64,000 nucleotides of DNA from Ottowia beijingensis (GCF_013423955.1 NZ_JACCKX010000001.1:3658001-3722000), one strand, 5' to 3'; counted from the first letter of the stretch, positions 1 to 8,394 are shown. Program-made: numbers and translations. Notes: a model not told the origin generated them from the letters alone.

Positions 1-983
1 CTGGTTTCCTTCGCCCCCGGCGCGCGCATCTGCTTGCGCTCGTGCGCGTAGGCGTCGGCCTTCTGCCAGGCGGCCGACAGCAGGCCGATGCCTTGCAGCG
101 CCACGTGCAGGCGGGCGGCGTTCATCATCACGAACATCGCATTCAGGCCCTTGCCGGGCGCGCCGACGATCCAGCCGCGCGCGTCGTCGAAGCGCATGAC
201 GCAGGTGGGCGAGCCGTGCAGGCCCATCTTTTCCTCTATGCGCTCGCACACCACGGCACTGCGCGAGCCGTCGGCGTAGAACTTCGGCACCAGGAACAGC
301 GACAGGCCCTTGGGCCCCGGCGGTGCGTCGGGCAGGCGGGCCAGCACCAGGTGCACGATGTTGTCGGTCAAATCGTGCTCGCCGCCGCTGATGAAGATCT
401 TGGTGCCGTTGAGCAGATAAGTGCCGTCGGCCTGCGGCAGCGCGCGGGTGGCGCACAGGCCCAGGTCGCTGCCGGCGTGCGGCTCGGTCAGGCACATGGT
501 GGCCAGCCATTCGCCTGTGGCGATCTTCTGCAGGTACTGGCTTTTCAGCGCCTCGCTGCCGTGGTGCTTCAGGCATTCGTAGGCGCCGTGCAGCAGGCCG
601 GGCGCCATGGTCCAGCCGTGGTTGGCGGCGGAGAGGCTTTCGTACAGCGCCGCATCAAGCACTGCGGGCAGGCCCTGGCCGCCGTCTTCGGGCGCGGCGC
701 TGAGCGCCGGCCAGCCGGCCTGCCAGAAGGCCTGGTAGGCGTCGCGAAAGCCGGGCGGCATGGTGACGGCGCCGCCGTGCCACTGGGCTCCGAGCTCGTC
801 GCCCACGCGGTTGAGCGGGGCGATGCGGCCGCTGACGAGCTTGCCCATCTCATCGAGCAGCTGGCGCATCAGCGCCTCGTCGGCCTCGGCGAAGGCGGGC
901 AGGGCGGCCAATTGCCGAGGCGCCTGCAGCACATTGAACAGGATGTGGTTCAGCGCATCGACGGGGACTTGGTAGGCGTTCAT
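1..983 (-). CDS. Acyl-CoA dehydrogenase, N-terminal 327 residues (runs off the window)
   Basis: FAD-dependent alpha,beta-desaturation of an acyl-CoA thioester, passing electrons to ETF. The visible part starts MNAYQVPVDALNHILFNV and carries the family motif MCLTEPHAGSDLG at about residues 163-175, followed by an FISGGEHD stretch. The N-terminal extension is typical of the long (about 600 residue) subfamily with an extra C-terminal domain, so roughly half the protein lies outside the window. It is the last visible gene of the minus-strand acyl-CoA cluster. In that setting it could desaturate dihydrocinnamoyl-type CoA esters, but the substrate is inference. The family call is secure. Confidence 0.9.
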   Translation of the reverse strand, partial: MNAYQVPVDALNHILFNVLQAPRQLAALPAFAEADEALMRQLLDEMGKLVSGRIAPLNRVGDELGAQWHGGAVTMPPGFRDAYQAFWQAGWPALSAAPEDGGQGLPAVLDAALYESLSAANHGWTMAPGLLHGAYECLKHHGSEALKSQYLQKIATGEWLATMCLTEPHAGSDLGLCATRALPQADGTYLLNGTKIFISGGEHDLTDNIVHLVLARLPDAPPGPKGLSLFLVPKFYADGSRSAVVCERIEEKMGLHGSPTCVMRFDDARGWIVGAPGKGLNAMFVMMNAARLHVALQGIGLLSAAWQKADAYAHERKQMRAPGAKET

Positions 984-1321
984 GGGCTGGTCAAATGACT
1001 GCAATGACGCCGCCGCTGCGCGGCGGGCAGGACGAAATGAAGGAGACGGGCGGGGTGGATGAGACAGATCAGGCGATAGCCATTTGGCGCAGCATGCCAA
1101 TATCAAAAAGAAGCTGCTTGCGCCCGGTGGATGGGCGCTAGCGGCCTTTTTCATGGAGAGAAAAATTTAGAAGGTCCCCCCACTTTCATGACGCCAGCGC
1201 TTGTGCTTGGCGGGCCGCGCCCTGTCATGGCGGCGCAGCCGCCGTCATCCACGCCGCGCAGCGGCGAAGTCATGGCGCGCCAGCGCCGTCATCGCCGCCA
1301 TCGCCGCGCGCGTCGGTTGGT
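984..1321. other. Gene-free spacer, 338 bp
   Basis: No convincing gene on either strand. It holds one degenerate copy of the dispersed AGCTGCTTGCGC repeat (1101-1152). It also has several short GTCAT/ATGAC-flanked GC-rich repeats, at about 994-1040 and 1224-1310, resembling those at 2945-3030. It separates the binding-protein gene from the acyl-CoA dehydrogenase gene. Confidence 0.6.
1101..1152 (+). repeat. Dispersed intergenic repeat, copy 1
   Basis: Contains AAGCTGCTTGCGCCCGGTGG and GGGCGCTAGCGGCCTTTTT, a variant of the element found about 16 times in the window (consensus roughly ATAGCTGCTTGCGCTTG, a GGCG-rich middle, GCGCTGGAGGCC, then T or A runs). Confidence 0.7.
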
Positions 1322-2460
1322 TTACTTCTCCACCTTGAACTCGCCGCCGGTCACCCGCATCATCACGCCGGTGTCGTCGGTGTAGCCCCAGTGGTCCTGC
1401 GCCGTCCAGTTCAGCACGCCGTGGGCCAGGGTGGTCTTGCCAATCTTCTCGAAGGCGTCGCGCAGGGCGGCGCGGAACTCGGGCGTGCCGGGCTTGGCGG
1501 TTTTCAGCGCAATCGGCACGGCCTTTTCCATCACGATGATGGAGTCGTAGGCGTGGCCGGCGAACTGGTTGCGCGAGCCGGGGCCGTAGGCCTTCTCGTA
1601 CTGCTGCACGAACTTGATCGCCTCGCCGCGGGCGGGTGCGAATCGGGCAGCTGCTCGGCCAGCACCGCCGGGCCGCTGACAACGAAGCCGCCCTCGACCG
1701 ACTTGCCGCCCACGCGCATCAAATCGCGCGTGGCGGCGGCGTGGGTCTGGTAGATCTTGCCCTTGTAGCCGCGCTCGACCAGCGCCATCTGCGGCATGGC
1801 CGCGCCCGAGCCGGAGGCGACGACCAGCATCGCATCGGGGTTGGCCGACACGAGCTTGAGCACCTGGCCGGTCACGCTGGTGTCGGCGCGGGCAAAGCGC
1901 TCGACCGGGCCGAACTTGATGCCGGCCTTTTCGGCCTGCGGGCGGAAGTCGTTGAGCCAGGTCTCGCCATAGGCGTCGCTGTAGCCCAGGAAGCCGACGC
2001 TCTTGACGCCCTGCTTTTTCATGTGCTCGATGATGGCGTGGCCCATCACGGCGTTGGACTGCGGCATGCGGAACAGCCACTTGTCCTTGCCCGCGGGCAC
2101 GGCCACCGGCGACCAGGCGATCTGCGGCGTGGCCGATTCCTCGGCCACCTGGGCCATGGCGGCGGCCACCGGCGTGGCCACCGAGCTCATCAGCACGTCG
2201 ACCTTGTCGGCGGTGACCAGCTTCTTGGCGTGCTGCACGCCCTGGGTCGGGTCGGTGGCGTCGTCGAGCACGATCACGTTGAGCTTCTGGCCGGCGATCT
2301 CCTTGGGCCACAGCTTGGCCTGGTTGCCGGCCGGAATGCCCAGGCCCGAGGCCGGGCCGGTCATGGGCGCGATGACGCCGATGGTGATCTGCGCCATCGC
2401 GGCGCCGCTGGCGGCGATGGCGGTGGCGGCCACGATGGCCTTGAGGGTGTAGCGGGTCAT
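1322..2460 (-). CDS. Branched-chain amino acid-type ABC transporter substrate-binding protein (one frameshift)
   Basis: Periplasmic type I binding protein of the Leu/Ile/Val (HAAT) family. The start is supported by AAGGAG upstream and a clear signal peptide MTRYTLKAIVAATAIA...AMAQ, cleaved near residue 23. The mature protein begins ITIGVIAPMTGPASGLG. The frame breaks near 1630-1645 (after LPDSHP) and resumes as ARGEAIKFVQQYEKAYGPGS; adding one base gives 379 residues, normal for the family. No permease or ATPase genes adjoin it. Lying inside the aromatic acyl-CoA cluster, it may bind an aromatic acid such as a hydroxycinnamate, which is inference from context. Confidence 0.85.
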
Positions 2461-2502
2461 GGGTCGTCTCCTTGGTGGGTGGTTTAAAAAAGTGACTGCG
2501 GA

Positions 2503-2916
2503 TCAGGAACAGGCTTCCTTGATGAAGTCCGGGACAGGAATGGCCTGCAGGCGGCCGCCCTCGGGGTGGATGCAGAAGGCGCGCGTCTCGCGGCCTTCGC
2601 ACAGCACCACGCCGTCCTTCTTGACCACGTGCTTCTGCACGAAGGTCTTGGCGGCCCAGCTTTCGATGCTGGTGTGCACGTGGATCAGGTCGCCGTAGGT
2701 GGCCGGTTTCATGAACTTGGTGTGGATCTCCAGCAGGGGCGTGCCGATGATGCCGGTGGTTTTCTTCAGCTCGCGCCAGGGCGGGATGCCACACTCGACG
2801 AAGAAGTGCAGCGAGGCCGCGTCCATCCACTTGCTGAAATTGGGAAAGAACACGATGCCGGCGGGATCGCAGTCGCCGAACATCACCTTCACGTCGTAAA
2901 CGGTTTCTTTGCTCAT
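2503..2916 (-). CDS. 4-hydroxybenzoyl-CoA thioesterase family protein
   Basis: Hotdog-fold acyl-CoA thioesterase of 137 residues. The motif FGDCDPAGIVFFPNF at residues 13-27 is diagnostic of the 4-hydroxybenzoyl-CoA thioesterase branch. Asp17 is at the position of the catalytic Asp of the Pseudomonas enzyme. It would hydrolyse an aroyl-CoA to the free acid and CoA in the cytoplasm. It sits directly upstream (in transcription) of the binding protein and downstream of the SDR and thiolase. That fits release of 4-hydroxybenzoate or vanillate after beta-oxidative chain shortening. Substrate specificity is inferred from the family and the neighbours. Confidence 0.85.
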   Translation of the reverse strand: MSKETVYDVKVMFGDCDPAGIVFFPNFSKWMDAASLHFFVECGIPPWRELKKTTGIIGTPLLEIHTKFMKPATYGDLIHVHTSIESWAAKTFVQKHVVKKDGVVLCEGRETRAFCIHPEGGRLQAIPVPDFIKEACS

Positions 2917-2944
2917 GGGGTTGCTGGGGTTTTCACGAGGTTGT

Positions 2945-3030
2945 TCGATGACGGAATGACTTTGCCGCTGCGCGGCTTCAATGACGAAATGACTCGTCCG
3001 TCATCGAAGCGCAGCGAGATCGTTTCGTCA
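2945..3030. repeat. Short GC-rich intergenic repeat with ATGACGAAATGAC motifs
   Basis: Between the thioesterase and SDR genes. GATGACGGAATGAC, GCCGCTGCGCGGCTTC and ATGACGAAATGAC alternate with their complements (CGTTTCGTCATC). Related wording occurs at about 994-1040 and 1224-1310. It looks like a minor dispersed repeat family; its function is unknown. Confidence 0.45.
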
Positions 3031-3795
3031 TCAGCGCGGCGCCATGCGCAGCGCGCCATCCAGGCGGATCACCTCGCCGTTCAGGTGGCCGTTGCTGACG
3101 ATGTGGCAGGCCAGCTCGGCGAACTCTTCCGGCTTGCCCAGGCGCGACGGGAAGGGGATCGACGCGGCCAGCGACTGCTGCACGGGCTCGGGCAGCGTGC
3201 GCATCAGCGGCGTGTTGAACAGACCGGGCGCGATGGTGCACACGCGGATGCCATGCTGGGCCAGGTCGCGCGCCATGGGCAGCGTCATGCCGACCACGCC
3301 GCCCTTCGACGCGCTGTAGGCCTGCTGGCCCACCTGGCCGTCGAACGCGGCCACGCTGGCGGTGAACACCATGGCGCCGCGCTCGCCGTCTTCCATCGGC
3401 TCCAATTTGGCGCAGGCGGCTGCGAACAGGCGCGCGGCGTTGTAGGTGCCGATCAGGTTGACGTTGACGACCTTGGCGAAGTCTTCCAGCGAGGCGGCAT
3501 TGCCGTCCTTGCCGATCACGCGCTTGGCGGTGCCGATGCCGGCGATCTGCATCAGGATGCGCGCCGGGCCGTGCGCGGCGGCGGCTTCGGCGAGGGCGGC
3601 TTCCATGCTGGGGCCGCTGGTCACGTCGGCCTGCAGCGCGATGCCACCGATGTCGGCCGCCACTTTCTTGGCGTTGTCGAGGTTCACGTCGAGCACCGCC
3701 ACCTTGGCGCCCAGGCGCGCCAGCTCGCGCGCCGTGGCCTCGCCCAGGCCCGAGCCACCGCCGGTGACGAGGGCTGCTTGTCCTTTGATCTGCAT
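3031..3795 (-). CDS. SDR family 3-hydroxyacyl-CoA dehydrogenase (HSD17B10-like)
   Basis: Classical short-chain dehydrogenase of 254 residues. The NAD-binding motif TGGGSGLG is at 11-18, and the catalytic Ser147, Tyr160 and Lys164 are in ASVAAF and AYSASK. The C-terminal segment (FNTPLM, ASIPFPSRLGKPEEFA, LNGEVIRLDGALRMAPR) is characteristic of type-2 3-hydroxyacyl-CoA dehydrogenases. It would oxidise a 3-hydroxyacyl-CoA to the 3-keto ester consumed by the neighbouring thiolase. One oddity: the usual NAG motif after beta-4 reads MQIAG, with Gln in place of Asn. AGGAG upstream supports the start. Confidence 0.85.
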   Translation of the reverse strand: MQIKGQAALVTGGGSGLGEATARELARLGAKVAVLDVNLDNAKKVAADIGGIALQADVTSGPSMEAALAEAAAAHGPARILMQIAGIGTAKRVIGKDGNAASLEDFAKVVNVNLIGTYNAARLFAAACAKLEPMEDGERGAMVFTASVAAFDGQVGQQAYSASKGGVVGMTLPMARDLAQHGIRVCTIAPGLFNTPLMRTLPEPVQQSLAASIPFPSRLGKPEEFAELACHIVSNGHLNGEVIRLDGALRMAPR

Positions 3796-3810
3796 CTTGG
3801 TTTCTCCTGA

Positions 3811-3861
3811 ATTAATAGCTGCCTGCGCTGGTGGGAAGGGGCTGATAGCTTGAAAGGCTTA
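3811..3861 (+). repeat. Dispersed intergenic repeat, copy 2
   Basis: ATTAATAGCTGCCTGCGCTG followed by a degenerate middle; plus-orientation copy between SDR and thiolase genes, immediately before the large inverted repeat at 3873-3973. Confidence 0.7.
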
Positions 3862-3872
3862 AAAACTTCCGT

Positions 3873-3973
3873 ACGCAGAGGGCGCAGAGGTTTCGCAGAG
3901 GGCGCAAAAGAACAGCCAAAAATTTTTCGGTTTTTTCTGCGTCCTCTGCGGAATCTTTGCGTCCTCTGCGTCC
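3873..3973. repeat. Long inverted repeat of GCAGAGGACGC units, copy 1
   Basis: The left arm has direct units ACGCAGAGGGCGCAGAGG and TTCGCAGAGGGCGCAAAAG. The right arm has the complement, CTGCGTCCTCTGCGG and TTTGCGTCCTCTGCGT, around an AT-rich centre (AAAAATTTTTCGGTTTTTT). The whole can fold into a long imperfect hairpin. A second copy is at 20117-20222. It lies between genes on the same strand and may also stop or slow transcription. Confidence 0.8.
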
Positions 3974-3990
3974 GGCTGTTGGTGGTCTTG

Positions 3991-5237
3991 TCAGGCGCCC
4001 GGGTTTTCGAGCAGCAGCGCGATGCCTTGGCCGCCGCCCACACAAGCTGACGAGATACCGTACTTGACGCCATCGCGCTGCATGGCGCGCGCCACCGTGA
4101 TCGTCAGCCGCACGCCCGTGGCCGCCAGCGGATGGCCGAGCGCGATGGCGCCGCCGTTGACGTTGAGCTTGTCCAAATCCATGCCCAGTTCCTTGGCCAC
4201 GGCCAGCGTTTGCGCGCCTTGCGCCTCGTTGACCTCGAAGCGACCAATGTCGTCGAGCTTGAGGCCGGTGCGCTCCAGCAGCAGGCGGATGGCCGGCGCG
4301 GGGCCGATGCCCATGATCTCGGGCGGTACGCCGACCGCCGCCGCGCCGATGATGCGCGCCAGCGGCTGCTTGCCATGGGCCTTGGCATACGCACCCGAGG
4401 CGACCACGGCCGCGGCGGCCGCATCCACCAGCGCCGACGAATTGCCGCCGGTCTGCACGCCGCCCTCGAACACCGGCCGCAGCTTGGCCAGCACCTCGAT
4501 GGGCGAGGGCCGCGGGTGCGTGTCCTGCGCCACTTCAGTCACCTTGCCTTGCAGCTTGATGCCGCGTGGCTTGTAGCCGTCTAACTCGAACTTCTCGGTG
4601 ACCACCGGCACGATCTCGCCGGCCAGGAAGCCGCTTTCCTGTGCCGCCACCGCCTTGGCGAAGGACTGGTGCGCGAACTCATCCACCTGTTCGCGCGTGA
4701 TGCCGTATTTCCTGGCCAGGTTCTCGGCGGTCTGGATCATGTTGATGCCGGCGGCCGGGTCCTTCAGCGCCTCCCACATGTAGTCCTTGAAGCCCACCGG
4801 CGCACCCAGCTTGAAGCCGGTGCGGTGGTCGAAGGCGGCGATGGGGTTGCGCGTCATGCTCTCGGTGCCGACGACCAGCGCCGCCTCGCAAGCGCCGCCC
4901 TGGATGTGCTCGCCCGCCTGGCGGAACAACTCGAAGCCGGTGCCGCAGATGCGCTGCGCCATGATGGCCGGCACCGCCACTGGCACGCCGGCGTACAGGC
5001 CGATGTGGCGCGGCAGAAAGAACTGATCGAAATCGCCCGGCGCCATGTTGCCGGTGACGACCGAGCCGATGTCCGACGGCGCCACGCCGGCGCGCTTGAG
5101 TGCTTCGCGCGCCGCCTTGATCCCGAGGTCGGTGGGCGAGATGTGGCCCAGCGCGCCGCAGTAATCGACCATCGGTGTGCGCACGCCGTCGAGCATCCAG
5201 ACGTCGTTGAAGGGGTGAAGAATCCTTGGGTGGCCAT
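3991..5237 (-). CDS. Acetyl-CoA C-acyltransferase (thiolase), one frameshift near the start
   Basis: Thiolytic cleavage of a 3-ketoacyl-CoA to acetyl-CoA and a shortened acyl-CoA. The nucleophile is Cys98 in ICGTGF, the GHPLAATG His lies near residue 365, and the second active-site Cys is in CVGGGQG near the C-terminus. The natural start is MATQGFFTP at 5237. The frame is lost at 5212-5215, where CCCC stands for the CCCCC needed to read TPFNDVWMLDGVRTPM; adding one base gives 415 residues. It is transcribed with the feruloyl-CoA synthase upstream and SDR downstream. With an aryl 3-ketopropionyl-CoA it would give aroyl-CoA plus acetyl-CoA. Confidence 0.88.
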
Positions 5238-5257
5238 TGTTTGTCCTTGTCTTTCTC

Positions 5258-5448
5258 TTACTCCCTCTCCCGCGCGCGGGAGAGGGCAGGGGTGAGGGTG
5301 CTTTACTCCCTCCCCGCTGGGGAGGGTTGGGGTGGGGCTGACCATGCACCAGTGCGCATGGACGCCAGCCCCTCACCCCCACCTCCACCGCACGAAGCAG
5401 AGCTTCGCGGGGACCCGGGCCCTCTCCCCAGAGGGGCGAGGGAGTGAA
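5258..5448. repeat. CCCTCTCCC/GGGGTGAGGG dispersed repeat block
   Basis: Paired motifs CTCCCTCTCCC, GGGAGAGGGCAGGGGTGAGG, CTCCCTCCCCGCTGGGGAGG and their complements (CCCCTCACCCCCACC, CCTCTCCCCAGAGGGGCGAG) form several hairpins in the 222 bp between the thiolase and feruloyl-CoA synthase genes. The same kind of element is read as protein inside lpdA at 29466-29572. Confidence 0.75.
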
Positions 5449-5459
5449 TACCGAGCAGG

Positions 5460-7361
5460 TCACAGGTTCACGCCCGGCTTGATGACGATGTGCCCTGGCG
5501 GCTCGTCATACAGCGCCTGCACCAGATCGTCGCGGTGTTTCAGCACGGCGCGCTGATTGATCGACCCCTTGTCGGTGACTTCACCCAGGTCGATCGACGG
5601 CGGCTCGGCCATCAGCATGAGGCGCGTGACACGGTTGGCGCTGCCGGTGGCGGTGAGCGAGAGGTCGGTGACCAGGCTCTGGAACTTCTGCAGCACGGCG
5701 TGCTGCTTCAGCACCGTTTCAAAAGGCGCATCGGGCGGCAGATCGACCAGCGAGCGCACTGCCTGCGTCGGGAACACCAGCGCGCCCACTTCGTGCCGGT
5801 TCAGCCCGGTGACGACCACGTCCTGGATGTACGGCGCGCCGCCGGCGATCACGCGCCCGCGCAGCGGACCGACGCTGACGAAGGTGCCGGTGGCCAGTTT
5901 GAAGTCTTCCGCGATGCGGCCGTCGAAGCGCAGGCCCTTGTGCTTGTCCGCCACGTCGACCCACAGCACGGCGTCGCCGGTGCAGAAGAAGCCTTCCTCG
6001 TCAAACGCCTCGGCCGTGGCCTCGGGCGCGCGCCAGTAGCCGGGCGTGATGTTGGGGCCGCGGTAGCGCAGTTCGGTCTTGCCGTCGATGGGCACCAGCT
6101 TGCATTCCATGCCCGGCGTGGGCAGGCCCAGTTCGCCGGCCTTGATGTCGGGACTGGTGGGGAACAGGCCGTAGGGGCTGGATTCGGTCATGCCGAAGCC
6201 GCAGGTCATGACGATGCGCTCGCCGACCTCGCGCTCGGCGCTCTCGAACAGCGAATCCCACACCGGCTGCGCCAGCGAGGCACCGGCGAAGAAGAACATC
6301 TTGACGCGCGAGAGGAAGTTGCGGCGCAGCGCGTCGTCCGTCTTCATGGCGTTGGCAATCGCCTCGAAGCCGGTCGGCACGTTGAAGTACATCGTGGGCG
6401 CGATCTCGCGCAGGTTGCGCAGCGTTTCGCCCACCAGCGCGGGCGTGGGCTTGCCCTCGTCGATGTAGAGCGTGCCGCCGTTGTTCAGCACCATGCCGAC
6501 ATTGTGGTTGCCGCCGAAGGTGTGGTTCCAGGGCAGCCAGTCGATCAGTACGGGGCGCTCCTCGGTCAGGATCGGCATCGACTGCCGCATCTGCTGCTGG
6601 TTGGCGCACCACATGCGGTGGGTGTTGATGACCGCCTTCGGCAGCTTGGTCGAGCCGCTGGTGAACAGGAACTTGACGATGGTGTCGGGCGTGGTGGCTT
6701 GCTGCGCGGCATCCACCGCGGGCGTCGGCTCGGTGGCCAGCAGCTCGGACAGCAGCGTGGCCTTTCGGCCCTTCAGGTTCGGGTGGTCGGCGTGGCGCGA
6801 GACCGCGATCTCGCAATCGGCCGGCGCAGTGGCCGCCAGCGCCGGGCCGTAGCGCTCGCCGTCCTCGGCCCAGATCAGCCCGGGCGTCAGCGTGTCGATC
6901 ACGTGGCGCAGCTTGCCGTAGTCCTTGCTGATGGTGGAGTAGGCGGGCGAAGCCGGCGAGAACGGAATGCCCGCGTAGATGCAGCCCAGCGCCAGCAGCG
7001 CGTGGTCGATGCCGTTGTCGCTGAGGATGACGACGGGGCGCTCCTGCGACAGGCCGCGGTCGATGAGCGCCTGGCCGATGCGGCGTGCAGCGTCCAGCGT
7101 CTGGGCGTAGCTCACGCGGCGCCAGTCGCCCAGCTGACCGCCCGTCAGGCGCTCACGCTGGGCGACGAAGGTTTCGTCGGGGGTCGTTTTCGCCCAGTGG
7201 ACCAGGCGGTCGGACATGCGCTCGCCAAAAGGCTGCAGCGGCACGTCGGCGGCCAGGTGCTGCACGCCGCCGTCTTCGCCGCGCACGTTCACCCGGGTGA
7301 CGCCGAAGGTCAAGGGGCGGTACTTCGGTGGCGCTGCCGCAGCGCCGGTCGCGTTGCTCAT
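5460..7361 (-). CDS. fcs: Feruloyl-CoA synthase (AMP-forming hydroxycinnamate-CoA ligase)
   Basis: ANL-superfamily ligase of 633 residues that activates ferulate or p-coumarate with ATP and CoA. The adenylation P-loop LFTSGSTKLPKAV lies near residue 235. The block IDWLPWNHTFGGNHNVGM is typical of feruloyl-CoA synthases, and GFGMTESSPYG is the A5-type motif. Its length fits the Fcs subfamily rather than short fatty-acid ligases. It follows the crotonase gene and precedes the thiolase. The frame is intact. The subfamily call is strong; the preferred substrate (ferulate, p-coumarate or another cinnamate) is not determined by sequence alone. Confidence 0.88.
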   Translation of the reverse strand: MSNATGAAAAPPKYRPLTFGVTRVNVRGEDGGVQHLAADVPLQPFGERMSDRLVHWAKTTPDETFVAQRERLTGGQLGDWRRVSYAQTLDAARRIGQALIDRGLSQERPVVILSDNGIDHALLALGCIYAGIPFSPASPAYSTISKDYGKLRHVIDTLTPGLIWAEDGERYGPALAATAPADCEIAVSRHADHPNLKGRKATLLSELLATEPTPAVDAAQQATTPDTIVKFLFTSGSTKLPKAVINTHRMWCANQQQMRQSMPILTEERPVLIDWLPWNHTFGGNHNVGMVLNNGGTLYIDEGKPTPALVGETLRNLREIAPTMYFNVPTGFEAIANAMKTDDALRRNFLSRVKMFFFAGASLAQPVWDSLFESAEREVGERIVMTCGFGMTESSPYGLFPTSPDIKAGELGLPTPGMECKLVPIDGKTELRYRGPNITPGYWRAPEATAEAFDEEGFFCTGDAVLWVDVADKHKGLRFDGRIAEDFKLATGTFVSVGPLRGRVIAGGAPYIQDVVVTGLNRHEVGALVFPTQAVRSLVDLPPDAPFETVLKQHAVLQKFQSLVTDLSLTATGSANRVTRLMLMAEPPSIDLGEVTDKGSINQRAVLKHRDDLVQALYDEPPGHIVIKPGVNL

Positions 7362-7378
7362 GCTTGTCTCACTCCACT

Positions 7379-7440
7379 CTTTTTTGATAGCTGCTCGCGC
7401 TTGTCCATCAGGCGCTGGAGGTCAAAAAGGCTTCAAGCCT
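7379..7440 (+). repeat. Dispersed intergenic repeat, copy 3
   Basis: TTTTTGATAGCTGCTCGCGC, TTGTCCATCAGGCGCTGGAG and TCAAAAAGGCTTCAAGCC; a near-consensus copy between the crotonase and fcs genes. Its last bases encode the end of the crotonase (KVKKA stop), so the repeat has supplied that protein's C-terminus. Confidence 0.8.
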
Positions 7441-8224
7441 TCTTCACCTTGGTGCCGGCCTTGCCTTCAAGAAAATCGCGCACACGCTGTTTCGCTTCAG
7501 GCGCGGCCTGGGCGATGGCGCTGATCAGCGCCTCGGTCATGAAGCCGTGGTCGGCCGGCTGCTCGGCGATGCGGGGCAGGGCGTGCATCAGCGCGTAGTT
7601 GGTCAGCGGCGCGTTGGTGGCGATGCGCTCGGCCAGTTCCATGGCCTTGTCGAAGGCCTGGCCTTCGGCCACCAGGTACTGCGCAAAACCCAGGCGCTCG
7701 CCGTCCTGCGCGTTGTAGACGCGGCCCGTGAGCATCATGTCGGTCATGCGCGCCACGCCGATCAGCTTGGGGATGCGCACCGAGCCGCCGCCGCCGACGA
7801 AGATGCCGCGCGTGCCTTCGGGCAGGGCGTAGAAAGTGGTGGCGTCGGCCACGCGGATGTGCGCGGCGCTGGCCAGCTCCAGCCCGCCGCCGACCACAGC
7901 GCCGTGCAGCGCGGCGACCACCGGCACCGGGCCGTACTGCACCGCGTCCAGCGCCATGTGCCAGCTGCGCGAATGGTGCAGGCCCTCGCCGGCATCGCGC
8001 TCCTTCAGTTCCGACAGGTCGAGCCCGGCGCAGAAATGCTCGCCTTCACCGTCGATCACGGCGGCGCGCACGCTGGAAGGCAGGTTCTGGAAGGTGTCGC
8101 GCAGCGCGGCGATGAGGCCGTCCGACAGCGCGTTGCGCTTGGCGGCGCGCGTCAGACGAACGACGGCGATTTCCTTCTTCTTGCCCGCGAGTTCGAGCGA
8201 AATGTCTTGACTGGGCTTGGCCAT
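7433..8224 (-). CDS. Crotonase/enoyl-CoA hydratase family protein
   Basis: Hydratase of 263 residues. The start at 8224 (MAKPSQDISLELAG) has AAGGAGAC upstream; an upstream in-frame ATG at 8272 lies across the palindromic operator and is unlikely. The oxyanion-hole segments are FCAGLDLSELKE and GAVVGGGLELASAA. Both hydratase glutamates appear kept, in GGGLELA and ALPEGTRG. First gene of the minus-strand cluster. It would hydrate a cinnamoyl-CoA at the 2,3 double bond. It does not resemble the lyase-type feruloyl-CoA hydratase that yields vanillin, and no vanillin dehydrogenase is present, so a beta-oxidative role is favoured. Confidence 0.82.
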   Translation of the reverse strand: MAKPSQDISLELAGKKKEIAVVRLTRAAKRNALSDGLIAALRDTFQNLPSSVRAAVIDGEGEHFCAGLDLSELKERDAGEGLHHSRSWHMALDAVQYGPVPVVAALHGAVVGGGLELASAAHIRVADATTFYALPEGTRGIFVGGGGSVRIPKLIGVARMTDMMLTGRVYNAQDGERLGFAQYLVAEGQAFDKAMELAERIATNAPLTNYALMHALPRIAEQPADHGFMTEALISAIAQAAPEAKQRVRDFLEGKAGTKVKKA

Positions 8225-8248
8225 GGGGTCTCCTTGGGCGTCATTATG

Positions 8249-8263
8249 GTTATCAACGATAAC
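8249..8263. promoter_or_regulatory. Palindromic operator candidate upstream of the crotonase gene
   Basis: GTTATCAACGATAAC: perfect 6-bp arms around AAC, 25 bp before the crotonase start and in the divergent spacer with the Bug-protein gene. Size and AT-rich arms fit MarR-family operators, the usual regulators of hydroxycinnamate genes. No MarR gene is in the window. Confidence 0.6.
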
Positions 8264-8394
8264 TAAAAACAAGCTGTCTGGCGGTCTTCCCGGGGAGGGT
8301 TTTCCCTTGATTCATCCAGACCAAGCGCGCTTGGCAAAATGCAAGCGATGTCGGCAGCGCGTGGGCGCCAGTGGTCGGCAGTTCAGGAGCCTTC

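Noticed and set aside
5490..7598. 702-codon open frame on the plus strand
   Set aside because: Runs antisense through the feruloyl-CoA synthase gene; composition is the mirror of GC-rich coding (His/Arg/Gln/Ala rich) with no domain, so a shadow frame.
7433..8224. Crotonase as feruloyl-CoA hydratase/lyase (vanillin-forming Ech)
   Set aside because: The sequence does not match the usual lyase N-terminus and motifs, and vanillin dehydrogenase is absent while thiolase, SDR and aroyl-CoA thioesterase are present.
8225..8272. Upstream ATG at 8272 for the crotonase
   Set aside because: It would add 16 residues encoded by the operator palindrome and lacks a ribosome site, whereas 8224 has AAGGAGAC.
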